The notes under the pieces are model-generated. The model saw only the letters and a list, made by a program, of their open reading frames with translations, did no database searches and was not told where the DNA came from. The position numbers and the translations under genes were made by a program. A stretch of 64,000 nt of DNA from Anoplopoma fimbria (Eukaryota > Chordata > Actinopteri > Perciformes > Anoplopomatidae): contig NC_072458.1 of the NCBI RefSeq assembly GCF_027596085.1, forward strand, positions 4,362,639-4,426,638, in the 5' to 3' direction. This document shows, one piece after another, positions 25,145 to 38,043 of the stretch. Position 1 is the first letter of the stretch, and the number at the start of each line of letters is the position of its first letter.

Positions 25145-25373
25145 AATAAAGTTAAACAGATATTCTTTTGGAGTTGCAACAAGTTCAGGTTATTTAAACT
25201 ATTGTTTGCTTTACATATGAATGATGACTTATTAACCTCTTCAAAAAAGCTAGTGTAGCTTGTTTCTGTTTTTTTACCATTTCTAATGTACATTTTTCAG
25301 TGGCCTACTGTGATGTTTGAACTTGTTTTATATTCATGTTTTTTCTTTTTTTCTTTTTATAAAATCCAATAAA
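25145..25373 (+). terminator. polyadenylation signals of the large finger gene
   Basis: AATAAA occurs at 25145-25150 and 25368-25373, 150 and 375 bases beyond the stop codon at 24994, in AT-rich DNA followed by T-rich sequence. Either could end the message. Confidence 0.55.
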
Positions 25374-28357
25374 ATCCAGTTATATTAAATGTGAAATAAA
25401 TTTGTATATTTTTTTTAATTATTTTTTTCTCTTTGACATAACTTGTTTTGTTTTGTGAATGTTTTTTCATACACAGAAATTACTGTAGGAACAAGGATTG
25501 CATGTAATGGGTCACTTATAAACATCCAAGAATTGTTTGTGCCATGCACCGAGTACAATGCCCAAAAAACATCTCTACTATTCAAATTAGACCAGGGCAC
25601 AAATGCACCAAGGGAATTGGGGTGATGAAAACTGTCGATATCATTTTACATAAATTTCAGCAGAATGGGGTTCTAGACCAGGGTACCAAGTTTGCCGTAC
25701 TGAATTTTTCCATGACTGTTTAAGGTAAAGGTCATGAAACCTCACAGATTTGTATAATTTCTAACCATTCCGGTTTCCCCCAGAGACGTTTTAAAAAAAA
25801 ACAAAAAAAAACCTAAACCTACATTTCCGAGTCCACCTAGCGGAATGCCGGTAACTTCACAGTTCCTCATTTGGCTGAGGGCGTTGGTGTCAAATAAGAT
25901 CAAACACATTTTGACAGAAAAAACATTGTCTTTGCAGTTTGCTTCTTTTAATAAAATCAAATACACTCTAAGAAGGTTGGCCGCCTATAGACTTTCTCCC
26001 ACGCTGACTGAATGACCCTAAACACGCTTGATTAAATGTTGTTTTACACTCTTTCTTAACTGTTGCTGTGTAAGTCCTTTTGTGATTTATGAAGATGAAG
26101 CCTTCCCAGATGTATGTCTTGGCAATAGACCAACCTTCTCATTCCTGTATGGTTCTTTATCTTAATCGCCACAGGAAAGCATCTGATTGTAAAGGACTTA
26201 TGTCCTACTGAAGGATAGGCCCCGACCATGTGGTTGCATTCAGTGTATGAGGATACAAATGTCGAAACCTATAACCTGTGTCCCTGCAGTTATTAGGGTT
26301 ATTATCCTTGTGTAGCTGCCATTTAAGAGGCACTTATAGAAGATTTGATTCGTTATTGGAAAGGGAACCCATCTCATTGGACTTATTTGCTAAATGGTTC
26401 CTTCTTAGTGAAAAAATATCTATTACTACATTTGCATTCATACATGTCAAAGACAGTTATTCTTTCTATAATATTCCAAGTTTTTCATAATTTTTTCCAT
26501 ACTGAAAAACTACTGAAAAAAAAATAATAATATTGGAATATGGATGGTTTTTCAAGGTTTTAACAATTTCCTCCAAATCAAGTCAAGATGTTAATTGGGA
26601 ATTGGAAGGTCTGACCTATGGATGTAGTATAGTCAAGATACTTTAAGATAATAAATAGATTTGGTGTATTCACTGTTCACCTGTGGTTTTAGGTTATATT
26701 CTGTTATGTGTGAATTTTCCTTTTCATGAACAAAAATATCTGTTTTTTGAAGAAATTTCTAAAAAGCCTGGCTTCCCCCTGTCTTTGGGAGACACGCACA
26801 CAGTTCCTGAATGTTTAATATCAGTGATGGTGGGAGTAGAGGAAGGGAGGAGAGCATTTCTGGGGCATGTTTTGTTTCAAGGTCAGGTGGTCAAGTTTTG
26901 ACTATCCTCCTCCCCCTGCGTTATTTGCAGAAGCTTCAATGTCATGCAAAAAAATGGTATCAAGGCCAGACCTCTGTTGGAAATTCTTCTACCTGAAAGG
27001 GAGAAGAAAGACTCAATTTAAATGCTATGAATCAGGCCTTTATTAAAAAACATTGTTTGCCAATAAGATAAATGCACTAAAATTGTATTGTGAATTTTCC
27101 TTACTGTATGTTAAACTTCCCTAATGTAGGTTTAAGGTAACTGAAGACGGGGCTTCACAGGTCAGGTCAACTGTTTGTCTTTCTTCGCCTGCCTCACTCT
27201 GCCTCTGATAAGGCTGAGTTGGCTCTGGCAGCTGGTAGGCCAAGGTCAGTTAGAAATCTTCTGTGTTCGGTTTAGACTCAACAGGCTGGCACCTGGTTGG
27301 AGACGCTGGATAAGAGAGACTGTACAGAGGCTATGTTGTTGCTAGCACAGCAAAGGTAGATGTATTTCCTTGTTTAGATCTTATATCCAATAGAATCCTC
27401 ACACATGCCAGGCTGAACTAACCTTATTTGGATATAGCTGAACTTAGCTGGTCTGGGGAGGGTTAAATACTGTGCTCAAGGACACCATCTTCAGAATTGG
27501 GTAGCCGTACGCTGTGATTCACACGTGGTGTTTCCCTGTTCTGGTCTAGACTCAGTCACAACGAGTCAAGGAACACTATTGAGAGACCATCATCCCTCCT
27601 GAAGACCATGCAAACACAAGTCCTTCATGTAACTGACAACTTTTGACATTGCATGAACAGGAATGTTTTAAGTGTTGTATGTCATTTATTTAAATTACAA
27701 AGCCAACATAAACATTTATAAAGACGTACTTGTGTTTCACAACAAAAACTACCGCTTACAAGCGCATTTTAACACATCCATAACAGGGCTAAAGCATTAC
27801 TGGCCATGTTGTCTGTCTGTCATCGTGATTTTCTACCACCCCTTGCCTTGTTCTGGTCTGACTTCAGGTGTGAAAACAAGATATATAAAACAGCTTAATC
27901 AGGTAAAGTAAAGTGGATTTAATCACTGAAACACCAAGAACAACAAAAACGTAGCTATCTTCCCCAAGAATGTTCCTGTGTGAGTCTCTAATACTCACCA
28001 TTGTCTCACAAACGATGATCAAAGGGTTTCTTTAGTGCCAGATGGTGAGGAACTTAATCCTGAAGCTCCAATTTATGACTGAACTGCTTTCACAGACCAT
28101 CACCCATCTGATAGTGTAAACACCCACACATTCCAGGGTGCAGCTACTACCTTTATCAGGACCCAGGGACCAATGTGAGGGAGGAAAATATTCTAGGAAA
28201 AGGAAGTAAGCAGTGTAAATCACAAGTGTTCTGTTAGACTATATGAATCCTCATTTATTTGTATAGTAATCAGATATACTAAACAATCACAAATCCTCAG
28301 AATGAGAGTGCACGTCCTTACACATGAATAATATGAACATTTATAACAAAGAGGTGG
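25374..28357. other. intergenic, no gene recognised
   Basis: About 3 kb with only short open frames lacking splice context or recognisable protein similarity. A short frame at 26345-26527 is Trp/Leu/Lys-rich and could be a decayed retroelement piece, but I cannot support that. Confidence 0.5.
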
Positions 28358-28800
28358 TGTTGAGGTTGTAGTATAAAATTTGATATCAAAGGATAAAGGA
28401 AGATGTCCAGGTCCGTTGATGCAGTTTCAACAATTTCTTTATTGAATCAATGCATCTGAAGTCATTCTGCGCAGAACGGAGCCCATACAGAGATTCAGCA
28501 TGGACTGAGGCTCTCAGCCTTCCGTCTGAACTTTATATATCTGTGTTGTGCATCCCCTCAATGTGCAAAACATACACTTTTTGAAATACGTTCCTGAAAA
28601 CCTAGAATCTTCCATCTGTGTAAACATCACTATAAACAAGGTTGTCATGTCGTATGTTGTTCATGAGTTCACTGCCAGGGCAGCTCCCGAGAACCCAGAC
28701 TCTCAACATCACACAGCATGCAACAACTTCATGGCCTCAGGGAAGGAATGTCTAAGGCTGAATATAAGTCTGTCTCACAAAGCAAAAAGGTGATTGATTA
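28358..28800 (-). mobile_element. putative LTR on the minus strand, borders approximate
   Basis: On the minus strand a TATATAAAG box (28531-28540 region) is followed about 90 bases later by AATAAAG (28438-28443 region), the spacing expected from TATA box to polyadenylation signal within an LTR. The left edge is placed at TGTTGAGG (28358), the inverse of a CA terminus. The right edge was not found and no target duplication could be confirmed. Confidence 0.4.
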
Positions 28801-29159
28801 GCTAAGGTGTGATTTCTCACAGTCCTGTTATATGCTCTTCTCATGATACAACAAAGGTTTCACTAACAGAGATCTGTTAATCAATGTAAAAAAGTTTCTC
28901 TCAACTTAGCAGAACTAAGTCAGGATACAAAAAGAGCATATAAAGATTGAATCAAAAAGACAAAAGACTAATACTATTTTCATTCACACATACTACCTGC
29001 TGGTAATTGCAATTCCTCAAGACTGGCATGCAACACCTGAGAGGAGACAGCTAGAGAAATCTTTCTACACCTCTACATTTAAGTTACAAGTTGCTCTGCA
29101 GATTCTAATAATACAAAATATAATCAATGTATAAATGATGATAAGACTCCATTGATCTC

Positions 29160-29310
29160 CAGGGAAGAAGGATTTGCATGCTACTACTAGAGTTTAAAAA
29201 GAAAGCCCCACCTTTATCAGCTGACATCTGAAATGGGCCATTCAGCATAATGAGTTGATTTTATAACTTTTGTTCTTTTACTTAAACTTCGGAGTACTTC
29301 TTCCATCACT
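29160..29310. repeat. fragment of the same dispersed repeat as 7620-7860
   Basis: Shares the sequence of motifs around GGGCCATTCAGCATAATGAG followed by a TTTTACTTAAACTTCGGAGTA stretch and CTTCCATCAC. Confidence 0.4.
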
Positions 29311-29368
29311 GACCTTTACCATCACAACTATATGCTTCACAACTCAATGGATAATATGTGCTCACAGT

Positions 29369-30609
29369 CAGTGGTGTATAAAGTACCCAAAAGCCATACT
29401 TGAGTAAAAGTAAAGATACCTTACTGGGAAATGACTCCAGTAAAAGTGAAAGTCACCTATTAGAATACTACTTGAGTAAAAGTCTTAAAGTATCTGATAT
29501 GTACTGTACTTAAGTATCAAAAGTAATTTTCTGATATTAAATGTACTTAAGTATTGAAAGTAAAAGTACAAGTAAATGCTGTTAATAAAAAAGCAAAGGG
29601 TCAGAATTTTGAGAATTATAAAGTTTATTCTTTTAAGTGCTGTGGCCACCATGACCAAGGACAAGGAGGTACAAACAGAGACAGCAGCCTAACATACACC
29701 ATGTATAGCTAAACTAGAAGATCAGACACCTGTCTCTTGCACTTGTTTGCAATTGCGCATTAACGTGATTAACCAGTGATTTAACTTGCCTGCTAGGACC
29801 ACTGATTCACAAACCTGCTTGCTTGCAGTCTGTGTTCCACCACAGTCCCCGACGTGTTATGAGATGGAGTAATGTATAGGTAGCTAGGACTATATGGGGA
29901 GTGGGGGGAGGGATAACTGTATGCACAGGGAACAAGATCTGGTAGATGAGTATGCAAGAATGAATGAATGAGACCAGAATTAATGTTGATCGTATGCCTG
30001 GTTGGATTGCTATTGCTATTGTTGCATAGGTATGGATGTATGAATGGAGGAGCAGTTTTGGTCAGGATGAATGCTGAGTGTATGGTGTGATTGCTATTTG
30101 CACAGGAGTGTGGGAATTTACAGATTGCTATTTTTGCACATGAATGCTTGTTTGCACAATACTATGTACTACAGTTTTTGAGCCTGTCTGTCCAATAGTT
30201 TTTACTGATCGTTTTCGTATCTGTGATTTGCCAATACTATGTACAACAATTTTGCACTTGCCCATGTGATGAACTGATTGTATGTTGTATGTTGTATGTT
30301 GTTTCATACTGATGTGATGCAGCTATTGCCCAGATCCAAACAAATTTCTCCCCTGGGAGACACAATAAATTGACTTGACGTTGGTCTCATGATTCATTTC
30401 TTTTCTAAAGATAGATTTGATTTTGTAGCGAGTAACGAAGGTCTCAGGGGAAATGTATCGGAGTCAAAGTATCAGTTTTCTTTGCAAAATGTAGTGAAGT
30501 AAAAGTGAAAGTCAACAGAAATATAAATAGTAAAGTAAAGTACAGATATCCAAAAAAACGACTTAAGTACAGTAACGAAGTATTTCTACTTCGTTACTGT
30601 ACACCACTG
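29369..30609. mobile_element. hAT-type DNA transposon (non-autonomous) with 8-bp target duplication
   Basis: Starts CAGTGGTGTA and ends TACACCACTG, flanked by CTCACAGT at 29361-29368 and 30610-30617. Both ends carry AGTAAAAGT and TTAAGTA-type subterminal repeats. No transposase frame is visible. A 16-bp perfect hairpin lies at 30567-30602, overlapping the right end. An 8-bp duplication with CAGTGGTG termini is typical of hAT elements. Confidence 0.85.
29640..30385 (+). mobile_element. possible LINE tail nested in the hAT element
   Basis: The central part of the element differs from its AGTAAAAGT-rich ends. It closes with repeated TTGTATG units, then CAAATTTCTCCCCTGGGAGA and CACAATAAATTGACTTGAC, which looks like the 3' end of a fish non-LTR retrotransposon. 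No reverse-transcriptase frame is visible. The left edge is a guess. Confidence 0.4.
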
Positions 30610-30664
30610 CTCACAGTACAGAAATACCCTTACTACAATAGTTTAAAACCAAAGTTATCCTCCC

Positions 30665-30665
<1 letters not shown>

Positions 30666-30758
<93 letters not shown>
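30666..30758. repeat. CA microsatellite
   Basis: About 46 uninterrupted AC units immediately upstream of the likely promoter of the second finger gene. Confidence 0.97.
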
Positions 30759-30761
<3 letters not shown>

Positions 30762-30769
30762 AGTTCACA

Positions 30770-30964
30770 GCAAGACCAGTTGCTTTGATTGGACAATGTA
30801 GAGGCGTTGCGTCGCTGCTCGCTCCCTCCTGGTACAAACACAAGTCAAACAGTGGATGAGCTGATTCTTTTATCCGCATTGTCCTTGAACGTCACTTCAC
30901 AGAGTACAGATTTCGGTTCACACCTCGACCTGGCAACAAAGAGACGGTAACTAGCGTTCAAAGG
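30770..30964 (+). promoter_or_regulatory. candidate promoter and non-coding first exon of the second finger gene
   Basis: CpG content rises here (GCGTTGCGTCGCTGCTCGCTC) and a strong donor, GTAAGT, starts at 30965. A non-coding exon ending at 30964 could splice to the ATG exon near 32372. There is no transcript evidence; the start site is not determined. Confidence 0.4.
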
Positions 30965-31795
30965 GTAAGTTATGCCTACAAATTAATTACAATTGCTTCA
31001 GGGACAAATTGAACTCAAGCGTGTTAGTTTTGGTCGTTTTTTGTTTTTTTTGCTAAACTTACTGACTGGGAATTTCTTGTAGAGAGTTAATTATGTGACA
31101 GTGAAACAGTAAAGCTAAGCCACAATAATTAGTTAAGTCGCCAGATAGCTGTTTATTGTTGGCTTTTAGTTCATGTCTTCTTAAATGTTAACCTTTAAAC
31201 TTTTTAAAAATCATTTTGGCATGACCTTCCCGTCTGTGTGGTGTGATGGTGTCGCAGCGCCATCTAGTGGTCAGTCCATTACACACAGTTTACAGGGTTG
31301 GTGGTCCTTTATATGTCAACCAATGCTCATGAGGCATTTTCATTGCCATTCTGTTGCTAGGGAAACAGCTTTGGTCCAAGTTTACTCCCTGTCAGCTATT
31401 GCATCAACACACATTGAAACAGGAAATACAAATGCACATGTAGCATGTTTATGTTAAGTTTGAAAGAGGGCTATGTGCACACAACACTGGCTTTAGGTAG
31501 AGAAATACATGTTTTCTCATTGTGACTGATAACCCTGGGAACAGATTGTAACAATTGTAACTTTAGTTACTTGTAAATGCTAGTTAACTCACTATGTAAA
31601 GGTCAAAAGTGTTGCATACTAAGAAGAAAAGTTTGTAATGTGACCATTTTTTTTTTACAGTTGTAGTTTTATTTTGCAAAAATTGTGGAATACGATAAAC
31701 TTATGGTAAACTTTAGTAAAGGGAATAGACTTTACATGATATAAGTATTAGTGTATGAAGTTAAATGAAGGGGCTCTACATGGGGACTGATGTGG

Positions 31796-32101
31796 TAGGG
31801 GCGGCTGTGGCGTAGTGGAGAGCAAGGTAGTTCTCCATTCAGATGATCGGTGGTTCAATACCGACAATTCGGCAGTCGACGTGTCCTTGGGCAAGACACT
31901 TAACCCCAAGTTGCTCCTGAAGGCTTGCCATCGGTGTGGACTGGATGTTGTATGAATGTTAGTTAGAGTCTGATGGTGGCACCTTGCATGGTAGCCTGTC
32001 ATCAGTGTGTGAATGGGTGAATGATATGTAATATACTACTGATTGTAAGTCGCTTTGGATAAAAGCGTCTGCTAAATGACTGTAATGTAATGTAATGTAA
32101 T
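31796..32101 (+). mobile_element. tRNA-derived SINE with LINE-type tail
   Basis: The head has an A box (TGGCGTAGTGG) and a B box (GGTTCAATACC) with tRNA-like spacing. The body contains GTGTCCTTGGGCAAGACACTT, and the tail carries GTCGCTTTGGATAAAAGCGTC followed by repeated TGTAA units. This arrangement matches widespread fish SINEs whose tail is shared with a LINE partner. Confidence 0.85.
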
Positions 32102-32372
32102 GATGGAGGCGTCCAGGGGTCTGTGATGGATTTATTTTCATTGCTGACCCTGATTCATCTCATACTCTTTCTTCTCTTACCTTTTTATTATTCAAGTATG
32201 TTTCAGGAAGTTTTATATTTTCCTGTCCCGTTCAAATTTTGCTTCACTTTTTCATTCCATTTTAGAGGGAAAACAAAAATAGGCATCTGGACACAAGCGC
32301 ACTCAAATTTTTATTTACTAACTGTAAACTCCAACTTCATCGGTATGCAGGTGGTGATTCTACATCTGCAGC

Positions 32373-35300
32373 ATGCAGCCGGTTGAAGCACAAAAAGGTA
32401 AGTATTTTGCTATCTGCATGTGGGCTACCATGCTAACTCCATTTTTTACCAGCCGTAATGTGGTCTGGGATACATTTACTGTAGCGGGAACCACAGCAGA
32501 AGCGGTTTTGAGTACTTTACCACGTGTATACATAACTGTTTGTCTGTCTGTGCAAGATGCTATCACGAAACCTAACAGGTGTGTATTTAAGATCAACATT
32601 AGGGCTGAGTTTGAAGATGGGTGTGGGACATGCACAGCGCCTGAAGTTGGGGGGTATGAAGTGAGAAGAGGACGTTGGCCCCCCACTTCCTCCCCTTATG
32701 CCGATTTTGGCGTTGAGGCTGTTGTTATCTCAAGATGGTTTCTAGTCTTTTATTAAGGTTGTCTGATGCATTCTCTGTTTGTAGGAGTTTCTACCAAAAG
32801 CCAGCTGTTCAATTCTCTGAGGGTGTATCTGAACAACAAGAACAGACTACAACCCATTATCGGTCTGTAGTAACAACTCCCTATTTTGTTTGTATATTGT
32901 ATGTGTCATGTGTATATTGAAATAATTTGTAATTTTATGTACATTCAGGCCTGGGCAGCATTATAGAATGCGTGAAGACGGGCACACAAAACAGAGAATT
33001 GTTATACCTGTGTGAAGTGTGTGTGTGTCGACTTAGTAAAGCTGACATGCGGAACCACATTATGGGAAGCCTCCACAGATACAACTACATTGTAAGTAGT
33101 ACTGTAAAAGAAGTCATGATGGCAAGTTTTTGTGCTGCCTTAGATTTTAGTTTATTTACAGGTGTTGTTTTTGCTTGACAGAAAGCCTGGCACCCCCACT
33201 TAGTGTCTGAATGGAAGGAGAAGTCTGACCTGTCTAAACTGGCCTGGCCACTGATGGAGATGGCCAAAGTTCTTGAGGGAAAAGAGGGACCTGGAGAAGT
33301 CCAGGTATGCTGGACTTTTGACTGTGTATGTTTTGGTTTGTAATTCCAAACAGATCTGTGTTTGAGTACTCATATCTCTTTACACCTTCACATTAAGTGG
33401 TTAGAGGTTGAAGATGCTGTATACCAGAAGATTGCAACACACAGTGAGAATGCAGGTCAGTGACTATTCACTTGTTAAGAACAGTGGTTCTCTATCCCTC
33501 TCCACCCCTTCAATCCCACCCTCAGTTTTCTCATTTCCTGTCTTTTTTGTAAAATTGTTGCTCAGTCTCTTTCTTTTTTTTTAACACAACAGCAGTAACT
33601 CTGATAACAATCTTAAAAGATTGGCAGGGCCAGGATGAACCTGAGAGACGTTCAGATACCACTTCACTGGAGAACTATTCCATCCAATCGCAGAGGATTG
33701 TATTGCTTTCCCAGAACCAAGAAAGACTGTCCAGGAACTCCCTCAAGACCTCAGCAGAGACAAACCAAACTGTAGCTTTTATCAAGTCAGAAGGCCGGTT
33801 AAAGAACACATCACCTCAACCCGCTGTTCTATCGGAGAATGGCAACAGCTTTCTTGACGGCTACACAGGAACCAAGCCTCTTATTGGTGAGCACAGATAA
33901 AGAACAGCAACGGGTGCTATAAAATGCAGAAACTTAGTTCAACATGATGAAAAGTACACATTTATAATTGATTGTAGGATATGACATTTCACACTTGCAC
34001 GATAACCAAAAATAAGTGCACGATGATCCACTGTGAAGATATCAGTAATTCACAGTGGATCATCTGGTGAGAATTCAACTGATGAGTGTTACCGTATAAA
34101 TTGTGGTTTTGGTTCATTTTAAGGAGTAGTTCAACAATTTGGGAAATATTAATATTCTTGATGAGAAGATCAATACCAACTTCATGTCTGTATGATAAAC
34201 ATGTAGTTTATTAAATCTTATTTCTTGACTTGGACTAGAAACGTACAAGGTTCTCCATTGGTTGCCTGGAAACTGTTCCCAGCCAAGGACTCGTACGGCA
34301 CAGAGATATTCGGAATATTTTATCCCCCTAAAATGGCAAATTTTAGGATTTACACGTATATAGTTGTATGGATTAAACAAACAAATAAATAAGATATAAC
34401 GTGTTTTGTTATGAGCTTTAGTGATGCTGGTCGGTGGATTTTGTTACTTTTGTTGAAAGAGCCAAGCTGTAGGTTTCCCGTCTCTGTGCTAAGCCAACCA
34501 GCCTGAGGCTACATATGTATTTTACAGTCCTGAGAGTGGTATTGATCATATCTAACTCGTTGCAAGAGCGCAAATCAGTGTATTATCCCAAAAATGTCAA
34601 AGTATTGCTTCAAGAGAAGCTGCTCATACATGTTTGCAACAGGTCTTTTCCGCGTGGTTGAATGTAGAAGTGAAGATGGCCACACATGCTGTTTCTTATG
34701 TCACTGCTGCCGCATCCGATCCAACAAAAAGGACATCATTGATCACCTAACCACGTCTTCCCATCTCCTGAACTACTTGGTCAGTTTGTTTTGAATCCGC
34801 TAATGAAATTATCAAGAGCAATAATACTTTACCATTACACATCCAAAGGCTGTAGAGGACATGCAAGGTTTTAGTTTTAAGTTCCCTGAAAACATCTGTG
34901 TTTAGATGGAAATTCATCCTGGGAAGGTGGAGGTAATGATGGCATATAATAATGACCACTATCCGCTTCTCCATTCAATGGCCAAGAAAGTGGAGCAGGA
35001 GGAGGGCAGAGGAGAGCTGAAGGTATCACATTTACTTTTAAGTACAGATCCTCCTGCCTCGGTTTTGCTAACATGGTGTAAATGAGTTAATTTGATCTCA
35101 TCTGTCCATCAAAATGTTTAAACATCTCTCGTTCCCAGGTGATAAACGCACCAGAATCCCTGTGTAGACTACTGACTGGCAAAAGTTACCACTGGTGTGA
35201 GTACAAATGCACTCTCATCCACTGTTTTCTTGTTTGGCCATAAACCATTCACCTCTTTAGCTCCAACTCTCTGCTCTTGATGAGTGATTTGGGATGTAAG

Positions 35301-36822
35301 TACAACATTTAATTGACTCTCTGCTCCCTAACACTATTACAGATTCATTTCTTGAGGTAACGATGTTGTAATACTTGATGCTGTGCATTTAAGTGATGCT
35401 CCACAAAGTTCCAAATGTGAAACACTCAACTCCCTCCAGGCTTAAAAGGTGGCTGTTAAAAAAAAAAATGCATGCAGTAATCAACCGAATCCAACCAAAA
35501 CCACAGCCTCTATTTACCACGATGGAGCAAAGTAGAAACTTTTACAGCCACCTGTTATAGTATAGGGAGGAGTGTGTTTTGAAAGTAATTTATACTTTGA
35601 GTTAAACTTATTATCTTGCATTAACAGGTATAAAGATGCTGTGTAATGGTAGGGCTCATACTGACATCCAAAAGCGGAAAATAGCTGTCAAAGGTTTGTG
35701 TCTTTTGGAAGCAGCAGTTCACTTAAAGGGGATGAAAAATCTGTTTTGTCTCAATATTTTTGTAATTTCCTGTTATTTTTCAAGTTCTGTGGGTCGAAAT
35801 TTACACTTTTTCTTTAAGGGCCGAGTGTGATCAAGACTTCAAATGAAGTCATGCTGGGAAAATGTGCTGCGTTGCCGTCACAACGGCCAAAAACTATGAC
35901 TGCTAAGAGGAAAATGAAGAAAGGGACTACTACTGTGTTCAATGTAAGCCTGCCCATCACCCAAGGTGCAATGCTTCTGGAGAGGATCTCGTTCAGCATG
36001 AACAGCCTCCCTGAGTCATCTGCATACCCCCCATCATTCGGCTTAGATCTCACTCCCTTGCCAGAGTCCCAGTCAGAGGGCTGTGAGTTGGACTATGACA
36101 CCGGACCATTTGAAAGTAACCACGCTGAACACACCTCACAACTTAAGCATGACCTCTATGGTGGAGATGCAGACGCTGGTCAACACATGGAACCAGAAAG
36201 AAAAGTCACAGTCACTCCGTATAAGGAGGTGGACGCTTATTTCAATGACAATGAATACTTTAACCAGTCAGAAGACTTAACTGTAACAAAATACCAGAAG
36301 GTGTATAGAGAAAATAATTATACCGGACAACACGGTTATCAAGAACGATCAAGTCAGAGGTTTTACTACGAGTATCCAAATGAAGGCCCACAGACACAAC
36401 ATGAATGGAAGTCACCTGCTGTCTCCTACACTCAGGACTTGTCATCTTATAACTCTTACTACGGACGAGAGACGAGCAGCACTGCGCAGTGGAACAATTC
36501 AACTTCACCGAGAAATATTGGCACAAGAGATTTAAGCAAAGGACACGAGATGAACTCCGATGTTAGGCAACAGTATTACTACCAACAAGCCCAAAATCAG
36601 TCCATGGCACAAGGTCCTTCAGGTCTTCAGACAGGCAGTGCTGGACAGCATGGTTGGTCTGGTGGATTGGCTGCTCATTCAGAAGCTGCTTGGATCAACA
36701 TTCATCCTTGCTTAGGAGTTCCCCTTGCTCACAGAGGAAGCATTGCATCAGAGCCTACAGTACCGTTGCTTCAGACTGAACAGAGACGATACCCAACATA
36801 CATGGGAGTTAACCATTGGTGA
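32373..36822 (+). CDS. matrin/U1-type zinc-finger protein with two fingers, complete (11 exons)
   Basis: Exons: 32373-32397, 32785-32862, 32949-33091, 33182-33304, 33398-33455, 33593-33886, 34643-34779, 34906-35022, 35139-35196, 35628-35693 and 35819-36822. They join in frame to 2103 nt, 700 residues plus stop. The start ATG (MQPVEAQK) has A at -3 and opens a 25-nt coding exon that matches the family's 25-nt exon. Fingers lie at roughly residues 36-82 (YLCEVC-x11-H-x5-H) and 241-286 (FLCHCC-x11-H-x5-H). Each is followed by an exon with HP (KAWHPHLV, MEIHPGKV) and then a 58-nt exon. The last exon encodes a Tyr/Gln/Asn/Ser-rich tail, including QQYYYQQAQNQ, of prion-like composition. It is a smaller paralogue of the gene ending at 24994. 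Nuclear nucleic-acid binding is inferred from the finger class. I cannot name it. Confidence 0.82.
34022..34064. repeat. perfect hairpin with 16-bp arms
   Basis: GATGATCCACTGTGAA, an 11-base loop, then TTCACAGTGGATCATC. It sits in the intron between 33886 and 34643 of the second finger gene. It may be the relic of a palindromic transposon or a structured intronic element. Confidence 0.85.
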
Positions 36823-37019
36823 TGATTTGAATGATTTCTGGAAGCTCAGATTGAGAAAATCTGTTTTTGTTTGCATATCCCAAGTTTACTTGTGCTTATG
36901 TTGGGTCATCCCACTGAGACGACTGCTGAAGGGACAGGGGTGCCCATGTTATGAAATCACACTCAGACGCTCTGGTTTGGTTTATAATTGTGCCGTGGCA
37001 TGCTTTTACGTTCCTCTAC

Positions 37020-37513
37020 AATAAATGGGCTCTGTCAGAAATGGGAACCTCCTAAAGGACAGATGTTTTACATGTAGTGATACTACCTTTATAGCCTCTG
37101 AGATCAGTATGCAGCTTTGGCCCCTTTCTTTCTCAACATTATTTATATGACAACGTTTAAAAGAAGTGAAACAGATGTGGAACTAAAACCGGATTTGAAT
37201 GTTTACAACTAAACTGAAATAAGCCTAGATTGTGAGTCTGACATATTGTCCGTCAGACTTAAGGATATTAATGACGATAGCCTATGTTTTTGTTTTTTGA
37301 GAATAATAATTCTCAATAATAATTAATATTGTATAGGATCAGAGCAACAACAGAGAAATTCTAAAGGTTTCAGATCAGACTGAGGTTCTGATTCATAGTT
37401 GCCACTAAATTGAATAATATGTTTTTAACTACAAACTAATATCTACATTTTCTATTTCTTTTGGACCATTATGCCAATGTGACTACATTATGTACAAGCT
37501 GTGTCTAAATAAA
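37020..37513 (+). terminator. polyadenylation signals of the second finger gene
   Basis: AATAAA at 37020-37025 and 37508-37513 follow the stop codon at 36822 by about 200 and 690 bases. No gene is seen from here to 38043. Confidence 0.5.
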
Positions 37514-38043
37514 TCCAAAGAAGAATATACTTGAAAATTCATTAAATGTTTTTTAGCCTACTAAAGGTTTGTGCTTGAATGTGTTTTTCTCAAATTCTTT
37601 TGGATGCCCTGGTTTTGCTTCAGTTGACATTGTAAGATTATGTAACATATTAATATACTGTATGTTTAAGTTAGCAGCAGCTACTGCTACGACAATACAA
37701 TTGTCCAGTTCTGTGCTGCAAAACATGTTTAAGATTAAAAATAAAAAGTTATGAAGGGTGGGAACAGTTAACTGGAGGATGGATTTGATCCTCGGTGTAC
37801 ATGTCCTATGAGGAAAATGTAGGCAATGTAATTTCCTCCTTAGAAATGAGATGGAACCACAAAAAATCTCAATCAAATAAAATAAACCTAACGCTTTTCT
37901 GTTAAATTTTTTCAAGCGTTCAATTAACTCACTGGGTAACCCTGATAATGAATATGCTCTGATATTATACCAGCAGCCTGTTATCAAAGAAATACGTGAA
38001 ACAACCACAACCTTTTAACTACGCCCATTCATATTATATATAC

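Noticed and set aside
26345..26901. Possible LINE protein remnants
   Set aside because: Short frames have a vaguely retroelement-like composition but no recognisable catalytic motif, so no element was called.
30505..30841. Open frames of Thr-His or Cys-Val repeats
   Set aside because: These are translations of the CA microsatellite.
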